Of a stretch of 8,331 nucleotides of DNA, positions 1-6,950 are shown piece after piece. Under the pieces are notes generated by a model, which worked only from the letters and a program-made list of their open reading frames with translations, was not told the DNA's origin and ran no database searches. Source of the stretch: Alphaproteobacteria bacterium (GTDB lineage: Bacteria > Pseudomonadota > Alphaproteobacteria > Puniceispirillales > Marisalimonadaceae); the NCBI GenBank assembly GCA_016777645.1, contig JADHRC010000067.1:1-8331 (forward strand), read 5' to 3'. Within the stretch, counting starts at the first letter, position 1. Each line of letters starts with the position of its first letter. Both the position numbers and the translations under genes were made by a program.

Positions 1-148
1 CTAAATTGTCTTTTATCTTTAGATAAGCATTTGGTCCTTCATAAGGCCCTTTTATTTTCTCAATTAAGCCATTTGGGAGTTCTAATTCGATAGATCCAAA
101 AGGAAAACTCTTGATCCCACTCATAAATAATTTATACCAAAAATTCAT
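1..148 (-). CDS. Cfa-family SAM-dependent methyltransferase, N-terminal fragment (runs off left edge)
   Basis: Reading leftward from ATG at 148-146 the frame stays open for 49 codons to the window edge. The visible peptide has the N-terminal domain pattern of cyclopropane-fatty-acyl-phospholipid synthase relatives: FPFGSIELELPNG (residues 15-27), then GPYEGPNAYLKIKD, corresponding to the family's 'L-PdG...pGp-A-l-I-d' stretch before the methyltransferase core. Known family members transfer a methyl or methylene from SAM to a cis double bond of a membrane phospholipid acyl chain; relatives next to DUF1365 genes include the Rhodobacter protein UfaO, involved in furan fatty acid formation. The start overlaps the DUF1365 stop (ATGA), which suggests translational coupling, and supports membership of the same operon. 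The catalytic domain lies outside the window, so cyclopropanation, methylation or a furan-pathway role cannot be told apart. The call rests on a short fragment plus context. Confidence 0.72.
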   Translation of the reverse strand, partial: MNFWYKLFMSGIKSFPFGSIELELPNGLIEKIKGPYEGPNAYLKIKDNL

Positions 149-990
149 TTGTTTTCACTTTTTTCGATAAAGTCAATATTTTCATTTTTTAATATTTTTT
201 TTCCAAATGAATATTTAATAATTTCTTGTTTTGGAATTTTGTACATAGTAACTTTTTTTAACCATAGAAAAAACGCTTGTAAATGAATATTTATCCAAAT
301 TTTACCTGGGTAACTCTTAAGTGTAATTAGAGAAAATAAAATATTTTCATTATTAAAGTTAATTTCCTTTAAATTCATAGAGGCAGAAAAAGCAAGTTTA
401 TCATTGATAAAATATTTTACAGAAGTTTGTATCTTATTATCAGAATAATTTGCATATAATTCATACTGTCCTTTTTTTTGATAAAAGGGAGATACAAAAA
501 GCTTTTTTGATGTTTTTTGTGTAATTCCCTTTTTATTAACATTATCTAAAATATAATGATGCATATCTCCAAAAGTATTCCTTACTTCAAACACATAATG
601 TATCAACAAACTATCTTTGTTATAGCAAAAATATACAGATAAAGGATTAAACCCTAAGTTTAAAATTCTAGGGAAAGTTAGTAGTTTAATTTTTTTAATC
701 TTGTTTTTTTGATTACTGGTGCTTTCGATAAGGTTTTCAATAAAATTATATAAATCTCTTTTTTTCGATTTTTCTACTTGAGCTCCATGATCTTTTGGAG
801 ACCAAGAAAATAAATTAAATCTATCAATAGAAAAAAATCCAGGGATTGTGTCTTTAATACCCTCATCTTCCTTTTTTAAGTTGATTAAAATAGCGTTAAT
901 CTTGTTCTTAAAAAAATGTTCAACATTTCCAATACGTTTATGATAAATATTACCATTAAAGAATTTATAAGAGTCGTCTGCAAAATTCAT
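145..990 (-). CDS. DUF1365 family protein, lipid-modification operon partner
   Basis: This 281-residue protein shows the DUF1365 signature along most of its length: NGNIYHKRIGNVEHFF (12-27), SPKDHG (64-69), LLTFPRILNLGFNPLSVY (103-120), EVRNTFGDMHHY (135-146), LFVSPFYQKKGQYE (164-177) and a C-terminal IHLQAFFLWLKK segment. The length is normal for the family. The biochemical function of DUF1365 is unknown. In many proteobacteria it sits between an FAD amine-oxidase-like protein and a Cfa-type methyltransferase, as here, and is assumed to act with them on membrane acyl chains. It begins 10 bp after the flavoprotein stop and ends inside the start codon of the methyltransferase gene, so all three are probably cotranscribed and the last two translationally coupled. 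The start at 988-990 is preferred because the N-terminal family motif begins only 11 residues in. Nothing looks truncated. Confidence 0.88.
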   Translation of the reverse strand: MNFADDSYKFFNGNIYHKRIGNVEHFFKNKINAILINLKKEDEGIKDTIPGFFSIDRFNLFSWSPKDHGAQVEKSKKRDLYNFIENLIESTSNQKNKIKKIKLLTFPRILNLGFNPLSVYFCYNKDSLLIHYVFEVRNTFGDMHHYILDNVNKKGITQKTSKKLFVSPFYQKKGQYELYANYSDNKIQTSVKYFINDKLAFSASMNLKEINFNNENILFSLITLKSYPGKIWINIHLQAFFLWLKKVTMYKIPKQEIIKYSFGKKILKNENIDFIEKSENK

Positions 991-1000
991 ATTACTAATT

Positions 1001-2266
1001 TTATTTTTTTTCCCAAGGTATCTTTGAATTCAATAATTTAGCCACCCTTACTGCTGATTTAATCCCATCTTCATGAAACCCATAACCAAGCCAAGCACCA
1101 GTAAAGTAAATATTGTCATTACCTTGTATAAATTCTATTTCTTTCTGTGCCTTATTAGTCTCGTTATTAAAAATAGGGTGTTCATAAACAACTTTTTTAT
1201 AAGTTAATATAGATTTAGGAATTATGTAGGGATTAAGGCTAACAAAAAAATTTTTAGAAGTGTTTAGTTTTTGTAATAAGTTCATCCAATATGTAACAGT
1301 AGTCTCTTTTGGTTTTTTGTTGTTTGAAAGGTAGTTCCAACTTGACCACGTTTTCTTGTTTTTAGGCATTAAAGACATATCTGAATGAAGATAAACTAAG
1401 TTTTGTTGATATTTAAATTTTTTAAGTAAGCTTAAAGTATTCTTATCTAATTTTTCAATCAGCTTTATTGTTTGATCAGGATGGGTTGCCATTATAACTT
1501 TATCAAAAATTTTGGACTTATTTTGAAAATTTATTTTTATCTTTTTATTATAAACAGAAATAGATTTAATTTGTGTATTTAGCATCAGATTGTTTTCAGA
1601 ATTTTTCTCTAATTCTTTAATAACTTTTTTAACATATTCTTTCGATCCGTTTTTGACAGTCCGCCATTTTGGCCTAAAAATAAAATTTATTAGCTGATGA
1701 TTTTTAAAAAAAGTCAGCAGTGACTTGGCAGGAAAATTTAAAATTTCATTTTCTGGGCAAGACCAAATAGCAGAAGACATTGGAATTAAGTGGTCGTTTA
1801 CAAATTCTTTGCTGAAATTACATCTTTTTAAATAGTCTTTTAAACTTTCGTCACCTTCAATTTCATATGCATATTTATATCCAAATATAAAAAAAATTAT
1901 TATATCCTTTAATATTTTATAAAAACTAAGCTTAAATAAATTTTTAGGCTGAGCGAATAATCCTTTGAAGGAACCTGAGTATTCTAATTTTCCATCCCCA
2001 GAAGAAACGGCAAATGACATATCTGAACTAACTGTATCCACTTTTAGAAAATCCAAAAATCCAACCAAGTTTGGGTAATTTATTTCATTGTAAACTATAA
2101 AGCCAGTATCAACTGGAACTATATCTTGGTTTATTTTTACATCTATGGTGTTAGCATGACCTCCAAATCTATTATCATTTTCAATTAATGTTATTTTGTG
2201 CTCAGGTGACAAAAGTAAAGCAGATGATAATCCAGATATACCTGAACCGATTATAGCGATATTCAT
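1001..2266 (-). CDS. FAD-dependent amine-oxidase-type flavoprotein of the DUF1365/Cfa cluster
   Basis: The 421-residue protein opens directly with a Rossmann dinucleotide site, IAIIGSGISGLSSALLL, with GSGISG at 7-12 and the acidic strand-2 end at E29, followed by RFGGHANT (33-40) and DTGFIVYN (53-60). The C-terminus carries FTGAWLGYGFHEDGIKSA (388-405), the FAD-contacting end motif of this 'NAD/FAD-binding protein' subgroup; AIWSCPE and NFPAKSLLTFF in the middle are also typical. It belongs to the flavin amine oxidase/phytoene-desaturase-like superfamily. The substrate is not established for this subgroup, but consistent clustering with DUF1365 and Cfa-type enzymes suggests a redox step (desaturation or isomerisation) on methylated or unsaturated phospholipid acyl chains; that is inference. 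There is no signal peptide, so it is cytoplasmic or membrane-peripheral. It lies 26 bp after the small membrane protein and 10 bp before DUF1365. The start is fixed by the Rossmann strand beginning at residue 2. Confidence 0.88.
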   Translation of the reverse strand: MNIAIIGSGISGLSSALLLSPEHKITLIENDNRFGGHANTIDVKINQDIVPVDTGFIVYNEINYPNLVGFLDFLKVDTVSSDMSFAVSSGDGKLEYSGSFKGLFAQPKNLFKLSFYKILKDIIIFFIFGYKYAYEIEGDESLKDYLKRCNFSKEFVNDHLIPMSSAIWSCPENEILNFPAKSLLTFFKNHQLINFIFRPKWRTVKNGSKEYVKKVIKELEKNSENNLMLNTQIKSISVYNKKIKINFQNKSKIFDKVIMATHPDQTIKLIEKLDKNTLSLLKKFKYQQNLVYLHSDMSLMPKNKKTWSSWNYLSNNKKPKETTVTYWMNLLQKLNTSKNFFVSLNPYIIPKSILTYKKVVYEHPIFNNETNKAQKEIEFIQGNDNIYFTGAWLGYGFHEDGIKSAVRVAKLLNSKIPWEKK

Positions 2267-2292
2267 TTAATTTTATCTCTTTGAAAAGTGAG

Positions 2293-2469
2293 TTATTGAA
2301 TTTTTTTAATACCTGTCCTTGGAGTACAAGTATCAGTAAACATTTGTTGAAACATTGATTCTTTACATTTTAAATGTTCTGGTAATTTCATATCTGACTG
2401 CTCTCTGTAAATTGAAACAATGACAAGAACTGTAATTAAACCTGCTAATATCCACATACTTTTTGACAT
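2293..2469 (-). CDS. Small single-helix membrane protein with two cysteines (58 aa)
   Basis: A 58-residue frame runs from ATG at 2469-2467 to TAA at 2295-2293. It begins MSKSMWILAGLITVLVIVSI, a clear transmembrane segment at about residues 5-20, then YREQSDMKLPEHLKCKESMF and a polar tail ending GIKKIQ. Cysteines at 35 and 48 are separated by 12 residues. A Shine-Dalgarno-like TAGGT lies with its AGG 8 nt before the start. It fills most of the 220-bp gap between the UPF0260 gene (17 bp upstream) and the flavoprotein gene (26 bp downstream), all on the same strand, which supports a real operon member. I do not recognise the family. The helix could be an uncleaved anchor with the cysteine tail in the periplasm or the cytoplasm; flanking charges (K3, R22) do not settle topology. 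Function is unknown. Confidence 0.68.
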   Translation of the reverse strand: MSKSMWILAGLITVLVIVSIYREQSDMKLPEHLKCKESMFQQMFTDTCTPRTGIKKIQ

Positions 2470-2486
2470 TATTTTTACCTACAAAG

Positions 2487-2924
2487 TTACCACTTAAATA
2501 TATAATCAGGTAGATTTTTGGTTTTTACCCTTAATTCATTAATTACCCTATTTTTTACACTATTGCCACTTTTTACAATTTCCTCTTCACCACCAGCAAT
2601 TAGGGGATGCCAAGTTGGGAGGGGGGCGCCATCGTTTAAAAGCTTGTATGCGCATGTTTTGGGCATCCACTTGAGATTTTTTAAATTGGTTGGAGTTAAA
2701 ATTGTACAATCAGGAACAATTGATTTTCTATTTTTATAATCCTTACAAGTAGCAGTTTTTTCACACAATAATTTACAGGATATATTTGTATAATGAATTT
2801 CTTTTGTGTCATAATCTTCTAACTTGATAACGCAACATTTGCCACATCTATCACATAACGCCTCCCATTCAGAGGGGTTCATTTCATTTAGCTTTTTATT
2901 TTCCCAAAAATTATTTTTTATCAA
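2487..2924 (-). CDS. ycgN: UPF0260 / YcgN family cysteine-cluster protein, TTG start
   Basis: The 145-residue product matches the YcgN family across its length: FW-x3-KLNEM near the N-terminus, then the CDRCGKCC cluster (C24, C27, C30, C31), C50, C60, PDC (C73), MPKTCAY (C91) and LPTWHPL (102-108). E. coli YcgN is about 153 residues, so this copy is complete. The cysteine pattern is that of the CxxCxxCC (YkgJ-like) zinc/iron-chelating proteins, sometimes called Fe-S oxidoreductases; the biochemical role is not established. One extra cysteine (C54) is absent from the E. coli protein as I recall it. No in-frame ATG precedes the conserved FW motif, because a TGA lies five codons upstream, so TTG at 2924-2922 is the best start, with GGA 8 nt before it. 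It is the first gene of the minus-strand run and is divergent from mnmC by 68 bp. Confidence 0.9.
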   Translation of the reverse strand: MIKNNFWENKKLNEMNPSEWEALCDRCGKCCVIKLEDYDTKEIHYTNISCKLLCEKTATCKDYKNRKSIVPDCTILTPTNLKNLKWMPKTCAYKLLNDGAPLPTWHPLIAGGEEEIVKSGNSVKNRVINELRVKTKNLPDYIFKW

Positions 2925-2992
2925 AATATTTATCCATCAAAATTGATTTAATATGTTTTAATAATTAAAAAAATTAACTTAATAAATATACA
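2925..2992. promoter_or_regulatory. Divergent intergenic region between ycgN and mnmC
   Basis: These 68 bases separate two divergently transcribed genes and must carry the mnmC promoter and probably the promoter of the five-gene minus-strand operon. The sequence is almost pure A/T. A TTGATT at 2943-2948 could serve as a plus-strand -35 box, but no convincing -10 stands at the right spacing, so I assign no individual box. mnmC has no visible Shine-Dalgarno sequence before its ATG at 2993. No riboswitch-like structure is apparent. Confidence 0.35.
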
Positions 2993-4804
2993 ATGAAAAA
3001 CGATATTAAAAAACCAAGATTATTCATTTCTTCAAGAAAGGGAGTTTATTCAAAAATATATGATGATATTTATTTTGATAAATTCAATCCAATTAAAGAA
3101 AAGGAATATGTATATCTAAAAGCAAATGATCTTTTAAATCGATTTAAATTATCAAATAAGTTTTGTATTGCAGAGTTAGGTTTTGGGACTGGTTTGAATT
3201 TTGTTTTGACCTGGAGTTTATGGAAAAAATATAGAAAACCAAACTCTTTTCTAACTTATGTTAGTTTTGAAAATGCTCCTATGTCAAAAAAAGAAATGAA
3301 AAGGGTATATAAAAAATTTAGTAAATTGAGTATCTTTTCTAATCAATTAATTAAAAAATTAACACACACTTATAAGACTAATAGAACGATACATTTCCAA
3401 TCAGATAATATAAATTTGATTTTAGTTTATGATAATTTTTCCTCATTAACTAATTTTAATTTTAAAGCCGATGCATGGTTCTTAGATGGTTTTACTCCCA
3501 AAAAAAATCCTGATGCTTGGGATGATAATTATTTTAAACAAATTTATAATCTTACTAATTTTAAAGGGACTATTAGTACTTACACTGTTAGCGGCTTTGT
3601 AAGAAGAGGTTTAACTAATGCTGGTTTTCAAGTTTCAATAATAAAAGGGTTTGGAAAAAAAAAGGAGATGTTAACTGCTTCAAAAGCTGAACCCATTAAT
3701 GATTTAAAGCCCCAAACTATTTCTTACAATAATATTGGGCCTGTGGCTATAATAGGAGCTGGAATATCTGGGGCATCATTAGCCTATGCTCTAAGAAAGA
3801 GAAATATAGAATGTTTCATTCTTGATAAATCATCAAAAATTGCTGGTGGAGCAAGTGGAAACAAATTAGCTCTTCAAATGCCCAAAATGACTGCTGATGA
3901 CTCACCATATGGTATTCTGTCTTTAGAAGCCTTTTCTTTTTCTAGAAACTTAGCTAAAGAATTAAAAGCCACACCACGTTCTCATGGTTTGGTTATATTA
4001 CCTAAAAGAGAAAGAGAAATAGTTAAATATAAAAAATTAATAAAAAATAAATGGCCGAGGGATTTAATTCATAATCATACTGATAAAGTAAATATATTTA
4101 ACCTCTCTAATTATATATACATGAATTCATCAGGAATTGTGGATAATATAAAATTTATTAAAAACTTAATAAAAGATACAAATATTTTTTATAATTTTAA
4201 CGTGAAAAAAATACAAACTATCAAAAATGATCATAAAATTTTAATTGATAGCCATGGTACTAGAATTAAAGCAAGAACTATCATTTGGGCAAACGGTTTT
4301 GATATGTCTAAGTTGAGTGACTTAGTCCCAATCAAACCAGTGTCTGGTCAAGTAACTTATTTAAAAAATGACAGTTTATATCAAAATTTAAGGTTAAATT
4401 TTAGTTACGGACAGTTTTTTTCGCAATTATTCAAAGGATGCCATCAAATAGGATCATCCTTTAATCAGAACACTAATGTTGATTACAAGGAAATAGATCA
4501 AATAAATAATTTAAACTCTATTCCTGACTTTTTGAAAAAAAAAGTTAAGTGTAGTCATTTAGATAGAACTGAATATAGGGTAAGTGTTAGGGCAAGCACT
4601 AAAGACAGAATGCCTTTTTTCTGTAATATTAATGATATTACGGAACAAAAAACTATAAATGAGTATGCTTTAGGAGGAATGGGTGCCTGGGGTTTTGTGT
4701 ATGCGCCTTACTACGGTGAATTGCTAATAAGAGAAATGTTAGAGGAAAAACCACTTGTAAATTTAAAGTTAGATAGTCTCTTAAGAATTAAACGTCTTTT
4801 ATAG
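2993..4804 (+). CDS. mnmC: Bifunctional tRNA mnm5U34 biosynthesis enzyme MnmC
   Basis: This 603-residue protein carries both MnmC domains. The N-terminal methyltransferase domain (MnmC2, about 1-240) shows the SAM-binding ELGFGTGLNF (61-70) and DAWFLDGFTPKKNPDAW (160-176), whose FLDGF aspartate (D165) corresponds to the catalytic-site aspartate of the family. The C-terminal FAD oxidoreductase domain (MnmC1) begins with VAIIGAGISGASLAYAL (251-267), continues with GGASGNKLALQMPKM, and ends with a Gly-rich YALGGMGAWGFVYAP segment. In the known pathway MnmE-MnmG place cmnm5 on wobble U34, MnmC1 oxidatively removes the carboxymethyl group to give nm5U, and MnmC2 methylates it to mnm5U. E. coli MnmC is 668 residues, so this copy is compact but complete. 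It stands alone on the plus strand, divergent from ycgN, and ends 4 bp from the convergent hutG-like gene. The ATG at 2993 puts the family motif GVYSKIYDDIYF close to the N-terminus. Confidence 0.95.
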   Translation: MKNDIKKPRLFISSRKGVYSKIYDDIYFDKFNPIKEKEYVYLKANDLLNRFKLSNKFCIAELGFGTGLNFVLTWSLWKKYRKPNSFLTYVSFENAPMSKKEMKRVYKKFSKLSIFSNQLIKKLTHTYKTNRTIHFQSDNINLILVYDNFSSLTNFNFKADAWFLDGFTPKKNPDAWDDNYFKQIYNLTNFKGTISTYTVSGFVRRGLTNAGFQVSIIKGFGKKKEMLTASKAEPINDLKPQTISYNNIGPVAIIGAGISGASLAYALRKRNIECFILDKSSKIAGGASGNKLALQMPKMTADDSPYGILSLEAFSFSRNLAKELKATPRSHGLVILPKREREIVKYKKLIKNKWPRDLIHNHTDKVNIFNLSNYIYMNSSGIVDNIKFIKNLIKDTNIFYNFNVKKIQTIKNDHKILIDSHGTRIKARTIIWANGFDMSKLSDLVPIKPVSGQVTYLKNDSLYQNLRLNFSYGQFFSQLFKGCHQIGSSFNQNTNVDYKEIDQINNLNSIPDFLKKKVKCSHLDRTEYRVSVRASTKDRMPFFCNINDITEQKTINEYALGGMGAWGFVYAPYYGELLIREMLEEKPLVNLKLDSLLRIKRLL

Positions 4805-4808
4805 TTAA

Positions 4809-5636
4809 TTATTCAGCAGCAATTTTACTAGAGTAAGAAAATAAATTAAATATTTGAGAAAATATTTCTTGTATGTATTTAATATTTCTTAACGTTAGTT
4901 TTTCTTCATCCATATAGAGATGTCTATTAACCTCTATTTGCAGTGTTTCTACACCTATTGATGGCTTCCCGTAATTTCTTGTTATAAAACCTCCAGCGTA
5001 GGGGTGGTTTACAGAAACATTTAGCCCAAATTTTTCAAAATTATTTTTGATATAATTTAAAAGTTCTAATGAACAACTTGTATGATAGTTGCTACCTAAT
5101 ACTATATCAGGTTTCTCCTTCATATTTTTAACAGCCTTAAAAGGCATTGAATGTAAGTCAAAGTGATAACAAACTCCAAACTTTGATAATAAAATTTCTA
5201 TTTGATTTTGAATGCTTGAGTGAAATGGATCGTAAAAAGTTTCAAGTATGTAATTAGCATAAGAAGCAGGTAGTTTTTTATGGAAGATATTTTCGTTAAG
5301 GATTATTTTCGGAAAAACGCCTAAGCCATAAGAAATCATTTTTTTTTCATCTACATGAGAGTTTAAAATTATTTTATTAAACATATTATTGTCGATTGCT
5401 TTTCTAGACCTATTTAAATCAACTACCGCTCTAGAACATTTGGCTATCAAAAAATCAGCTGAATCTTTTTCAATTAATTTTATAATTTCGTTTGATTTGA
5501 AATCTTCAATCTTTCTTACTTTATCTAAATTTAACCGCATATTTTTTAAAAATATATCAGGATAATAGTCACCAGAGTGAGGTACGGTTATTAGGACTGG
5601 ATTTTTAGGATTATTCCTTATAAATTCATTAAACAT
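4809..5636 (-). CDS. N-formylglutamate amidohydrolase family protein
   Basis: The 275-residue protein has the N-formylglutamate amidohydrolase (FGase, HutG-type) landmarks: PVLITVPHSGDYYP (13-26), with the metal-site-like H20 in VPHSG; AVVDLNRSRKAID (70-82); YHFDLHSMP (157-165); HPYAGGFITRNYG (211-223); and LQIEVNRHLYMDEE (232-245). Characterised members hydrolyse N-formyl-L-glutamate to glutamate and formate, the last step of one histidine degradation route, in the cytoplasm. No hutH, hutU, hutI or hutF lies in this window, so a histidine-catabolic role is inferred from family only, and other N-acyl amino acid substrates remain possible. The gene is convergent with mnmC (4 bp between stops) and divergent from the aminotransferase across 95 bp. 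The ATG start at 5634-5636 places the first motif 12 residues in, as usual for the family. Confidence 0.85.
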   Translation of the reverse strand: MFNEFIRNNPKNPVLITVPHSGDYYPDIFLKNMRLNLDKVRKIEDFKSNEIIKLIEKDSADFLIAKCSRAVVDLNRSRKAIDNNMFNKIILNSHVDEKKMISYGLGVFPKIILNENIFHKKLPASYANYILETFYDPFHSSIQNQIEILLSKFGVCYHFDLHSMPFKAVKNMKEKPDIVLGSNYHTSCSLELLNYIKNNFEKFGLNVSVNHPYAGGFITRNYGKPSIGVETLQIEVNRHLYMDEEKLTLRNIKYIQEIFSQIFNLFSYSSKIAAE

Positions 5637-5731
5637 TTTAATTTCGAAAATAATATTATTAAGATTTTAAAAACTATTTTAAGTTATATAACTATATACT
5701 TTTTAGCTAATATTTTTTGTAAGATAATTTC
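5637..5731. promoter_or_regulatory. Divergent intergenic region with two perfect 12-bp palindromes
   Basis: These 95 bases separate the formylglutamate amidohydrolase and aminotransferase starts and should hold both promoters. They contain two perfect 12-bp palindromes, AATAATATTATT (5649-5660) and AGTTATATAACT (5682-5693). The second lies directly before TATACT (5695-5700), a plausible -10 box for the aminotransferase with a leader of about 25 nt, although no good -35 is seen. The palindromes could be operator half-site pairs, but short palindromes arise easily in sequence this AT-rich. Confidence 0.35.
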
Positions 5732-6949
5732 ATGAGACATTTTGATATTCAAAAACCAGATCTTGATTTAACTAGGCAAATGTTTAATGAATTAGAAAAA
5801 GATTTGCGTTCTGATAAAATAGATTTAGGTATAGGGATCTACAGAGATGAAAACGGTGAAGCTCCAGTATTTAAAGCAGTAAAAAAGGCTGAGGAATTAT
5901 TATTTAAAAATGAAATTTCAAAATCTTACAAATCTCCTTCAGGAAACAAAGAATATTGTGAAAATATTTTAGATCTAGTTCTTGGTAAAAAAAATATTAA
6001 TGACCGTAATAATAAAATTGGGTCTATTCAAATACCAGGTGCCGGCTCAGGCCTTCGAATAGCTGGAGAGTTAATAAAAAATAAAATTAAAAACAAAACA
6101 ATTTCAGTCCCTAACCCTACTTGGGGACAGCAAACATTTATGTTTCAAAAAGCAGGTCTAAATATTCTAAAACATTCGTATTATGATGCAAAAAACAATT
6201 TTTTAGATTTTGAAAATATGCTTAAAGATCTAAATCACTTGAAATCTGGGGACGCTGTTTTGCTTCATGGTTGTTGTCATAATCCTACTGGATCTGACTT
6301 GAATTTAGAGCAATGGTCTTTGGTAGCAAATTTATGTAAAAAGAATGGTTTATTACCTTTTATTGATTTGGTTTATCAAGGTTTAGGAAATGGAATTAAC
6401 GAAGATGTATTGGGAATTCAGAAACTGGTTTCTATTGTGCCTGAAGTAATATTAACAGTTTCCTCCAGTAAGACATTTGGTGTTTATCGTGATCGTTGTG
6501 GTTTATTTTCGGTCATAACTGATGCTGATAGAGTTACAAGTCAATCATTAGAAACGATGTTAAGTGAAATAGCTCGTGAGCTATATTTTCATCCTCCCGA
6601 TCACGCTGCAGCAATTATTAATATTTTACTTAATAGTGAGACGCTCAAAGATGAATGGTTATTTGAATTGTCAAATATGCAAAAGAGAATTGTTTCACTC
6701 AGACAAAAAATTGGTAAGTCATTTCAGGAGAAACAACAATCTGATTTCTTTAGTTTTTTAAAAAATCAAAAGGGTATGTTCTCACTTTTACCCATATCTA
6801 GTGAAGGGATAATTGAATTAAGAAAAAATGGAGGTATTTATTTGATGCCAGATGGTAGAATAAATATTGCATCTGTTAGAGAAAGCCAAATAGACTACAT
6901 AACTTCTAAGATATGCTCTTTAAAAGAATTTCAGATACGGAAGTTATAA
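5732..6949 (+). CDS. Aspartate/aromatic amino acid aminotransferase (class I, PLP)
   Basis: The 405-residue protein aligns by motif with the AspC/TyrB subfamily of class I aminotransferases. Visible landmarks are IDLGIGIYRDENG (30-42), SKSYKSPSG (63-71), NPTWGQQ (128-134) with W131 stacking on PLP, HNPTG (183-187), IDLVYQG (211-217) with D212 and Y215, SSSKTFGVYRDRCG (244-257) with Schiff-base K247 and phosphate-binding R255, R282 before HPPDHA (the position of the side-chain carboxylate-binding Arg292 of AspC), and DGRINIA (374-380) with carboxylate-binding R376. All key residues are present, so the enzyme should be active. It would transfer the amino group of aspartate, glutamate or aromatic amino acids to 2-oxoglutarate or oxaloacetate; aspartate versus aromatic preference cannot be read from motifs. 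It heads a two-gene unit with the thioesterase. The Shine-Dalgarno sequence is weak or absent before ATG 5732. Confidence 0.92.
   Translation: MRHFDIQKPDLDLTRQMFNELEKDLRSDKIDLGIGIYRDENGEAPVFKAVKKAEELLFKNEISKSYKSPSGNKEYCENILDLVLGKKNINDRNNKIGSIQIPGAGSGLRIAGELIKNKIKNKTISVPNPTWGQQTFMFQKAGLNILKHSYYDAKNNFLDFENMLKDLNHLKSGDAVLLHGCCHNPTGSDLNLEQWSLVANLCKKNGLLPFIDLVYQGLGNGINEDVLGIQKLVSIVPEVILTVSSSKTFGVYRDRCGLFSVITDADRVTSQSLETMLSEIARELYFHPPDHAAAIINILLNSETLKDEWLFELSNMQKRIVSLRQKIGKSFQEKQQSDFFSFLKNQKGMFSLLPISSEGIIELRKNGGIYLMPDGRINIASVRESQIDYITSKICSLKEFQIRKL
6939..6943 (+). promoter_or_regulatory. Probable ribosome binding site deciding the TTG start at 6951
   Basis: GGAAG lies 7 nt before TTG 6951, inside the last codons of the aminotransferase gene. 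It is an imperfect match to the Shine-Dalgarno consensus but well placed. The next in-frame ATG would be codon 30, inside the conserved hotdog active-site motif, so this site and the TTG give the only sensible start for the thioesterase. Confidence 0.45.
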
Positions 6950-6950
6950 T

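Noticed and set aside
2616..2635. Local G-rich patch suggesting foreign DNA or a structured motif
   Set aside because: It encodes the conserved Ala-Pro-Leu-Pro-Thr-Trp-His region of the YcgN family, so protein constraint explains it.
2518..2739. Plus-strand open frame of 73 codons opposite the YcgN gene
   Set aside because: It is antisense to a protein with strong family motifs and shows no domain, ribosome site or context of its own.
6576..6761. Plus-strand open frame of 61 codons inside the aminotransferase
   Set aside because: It is an alternative frame across conserved aminotransferase residues, a shadow of the real gene.
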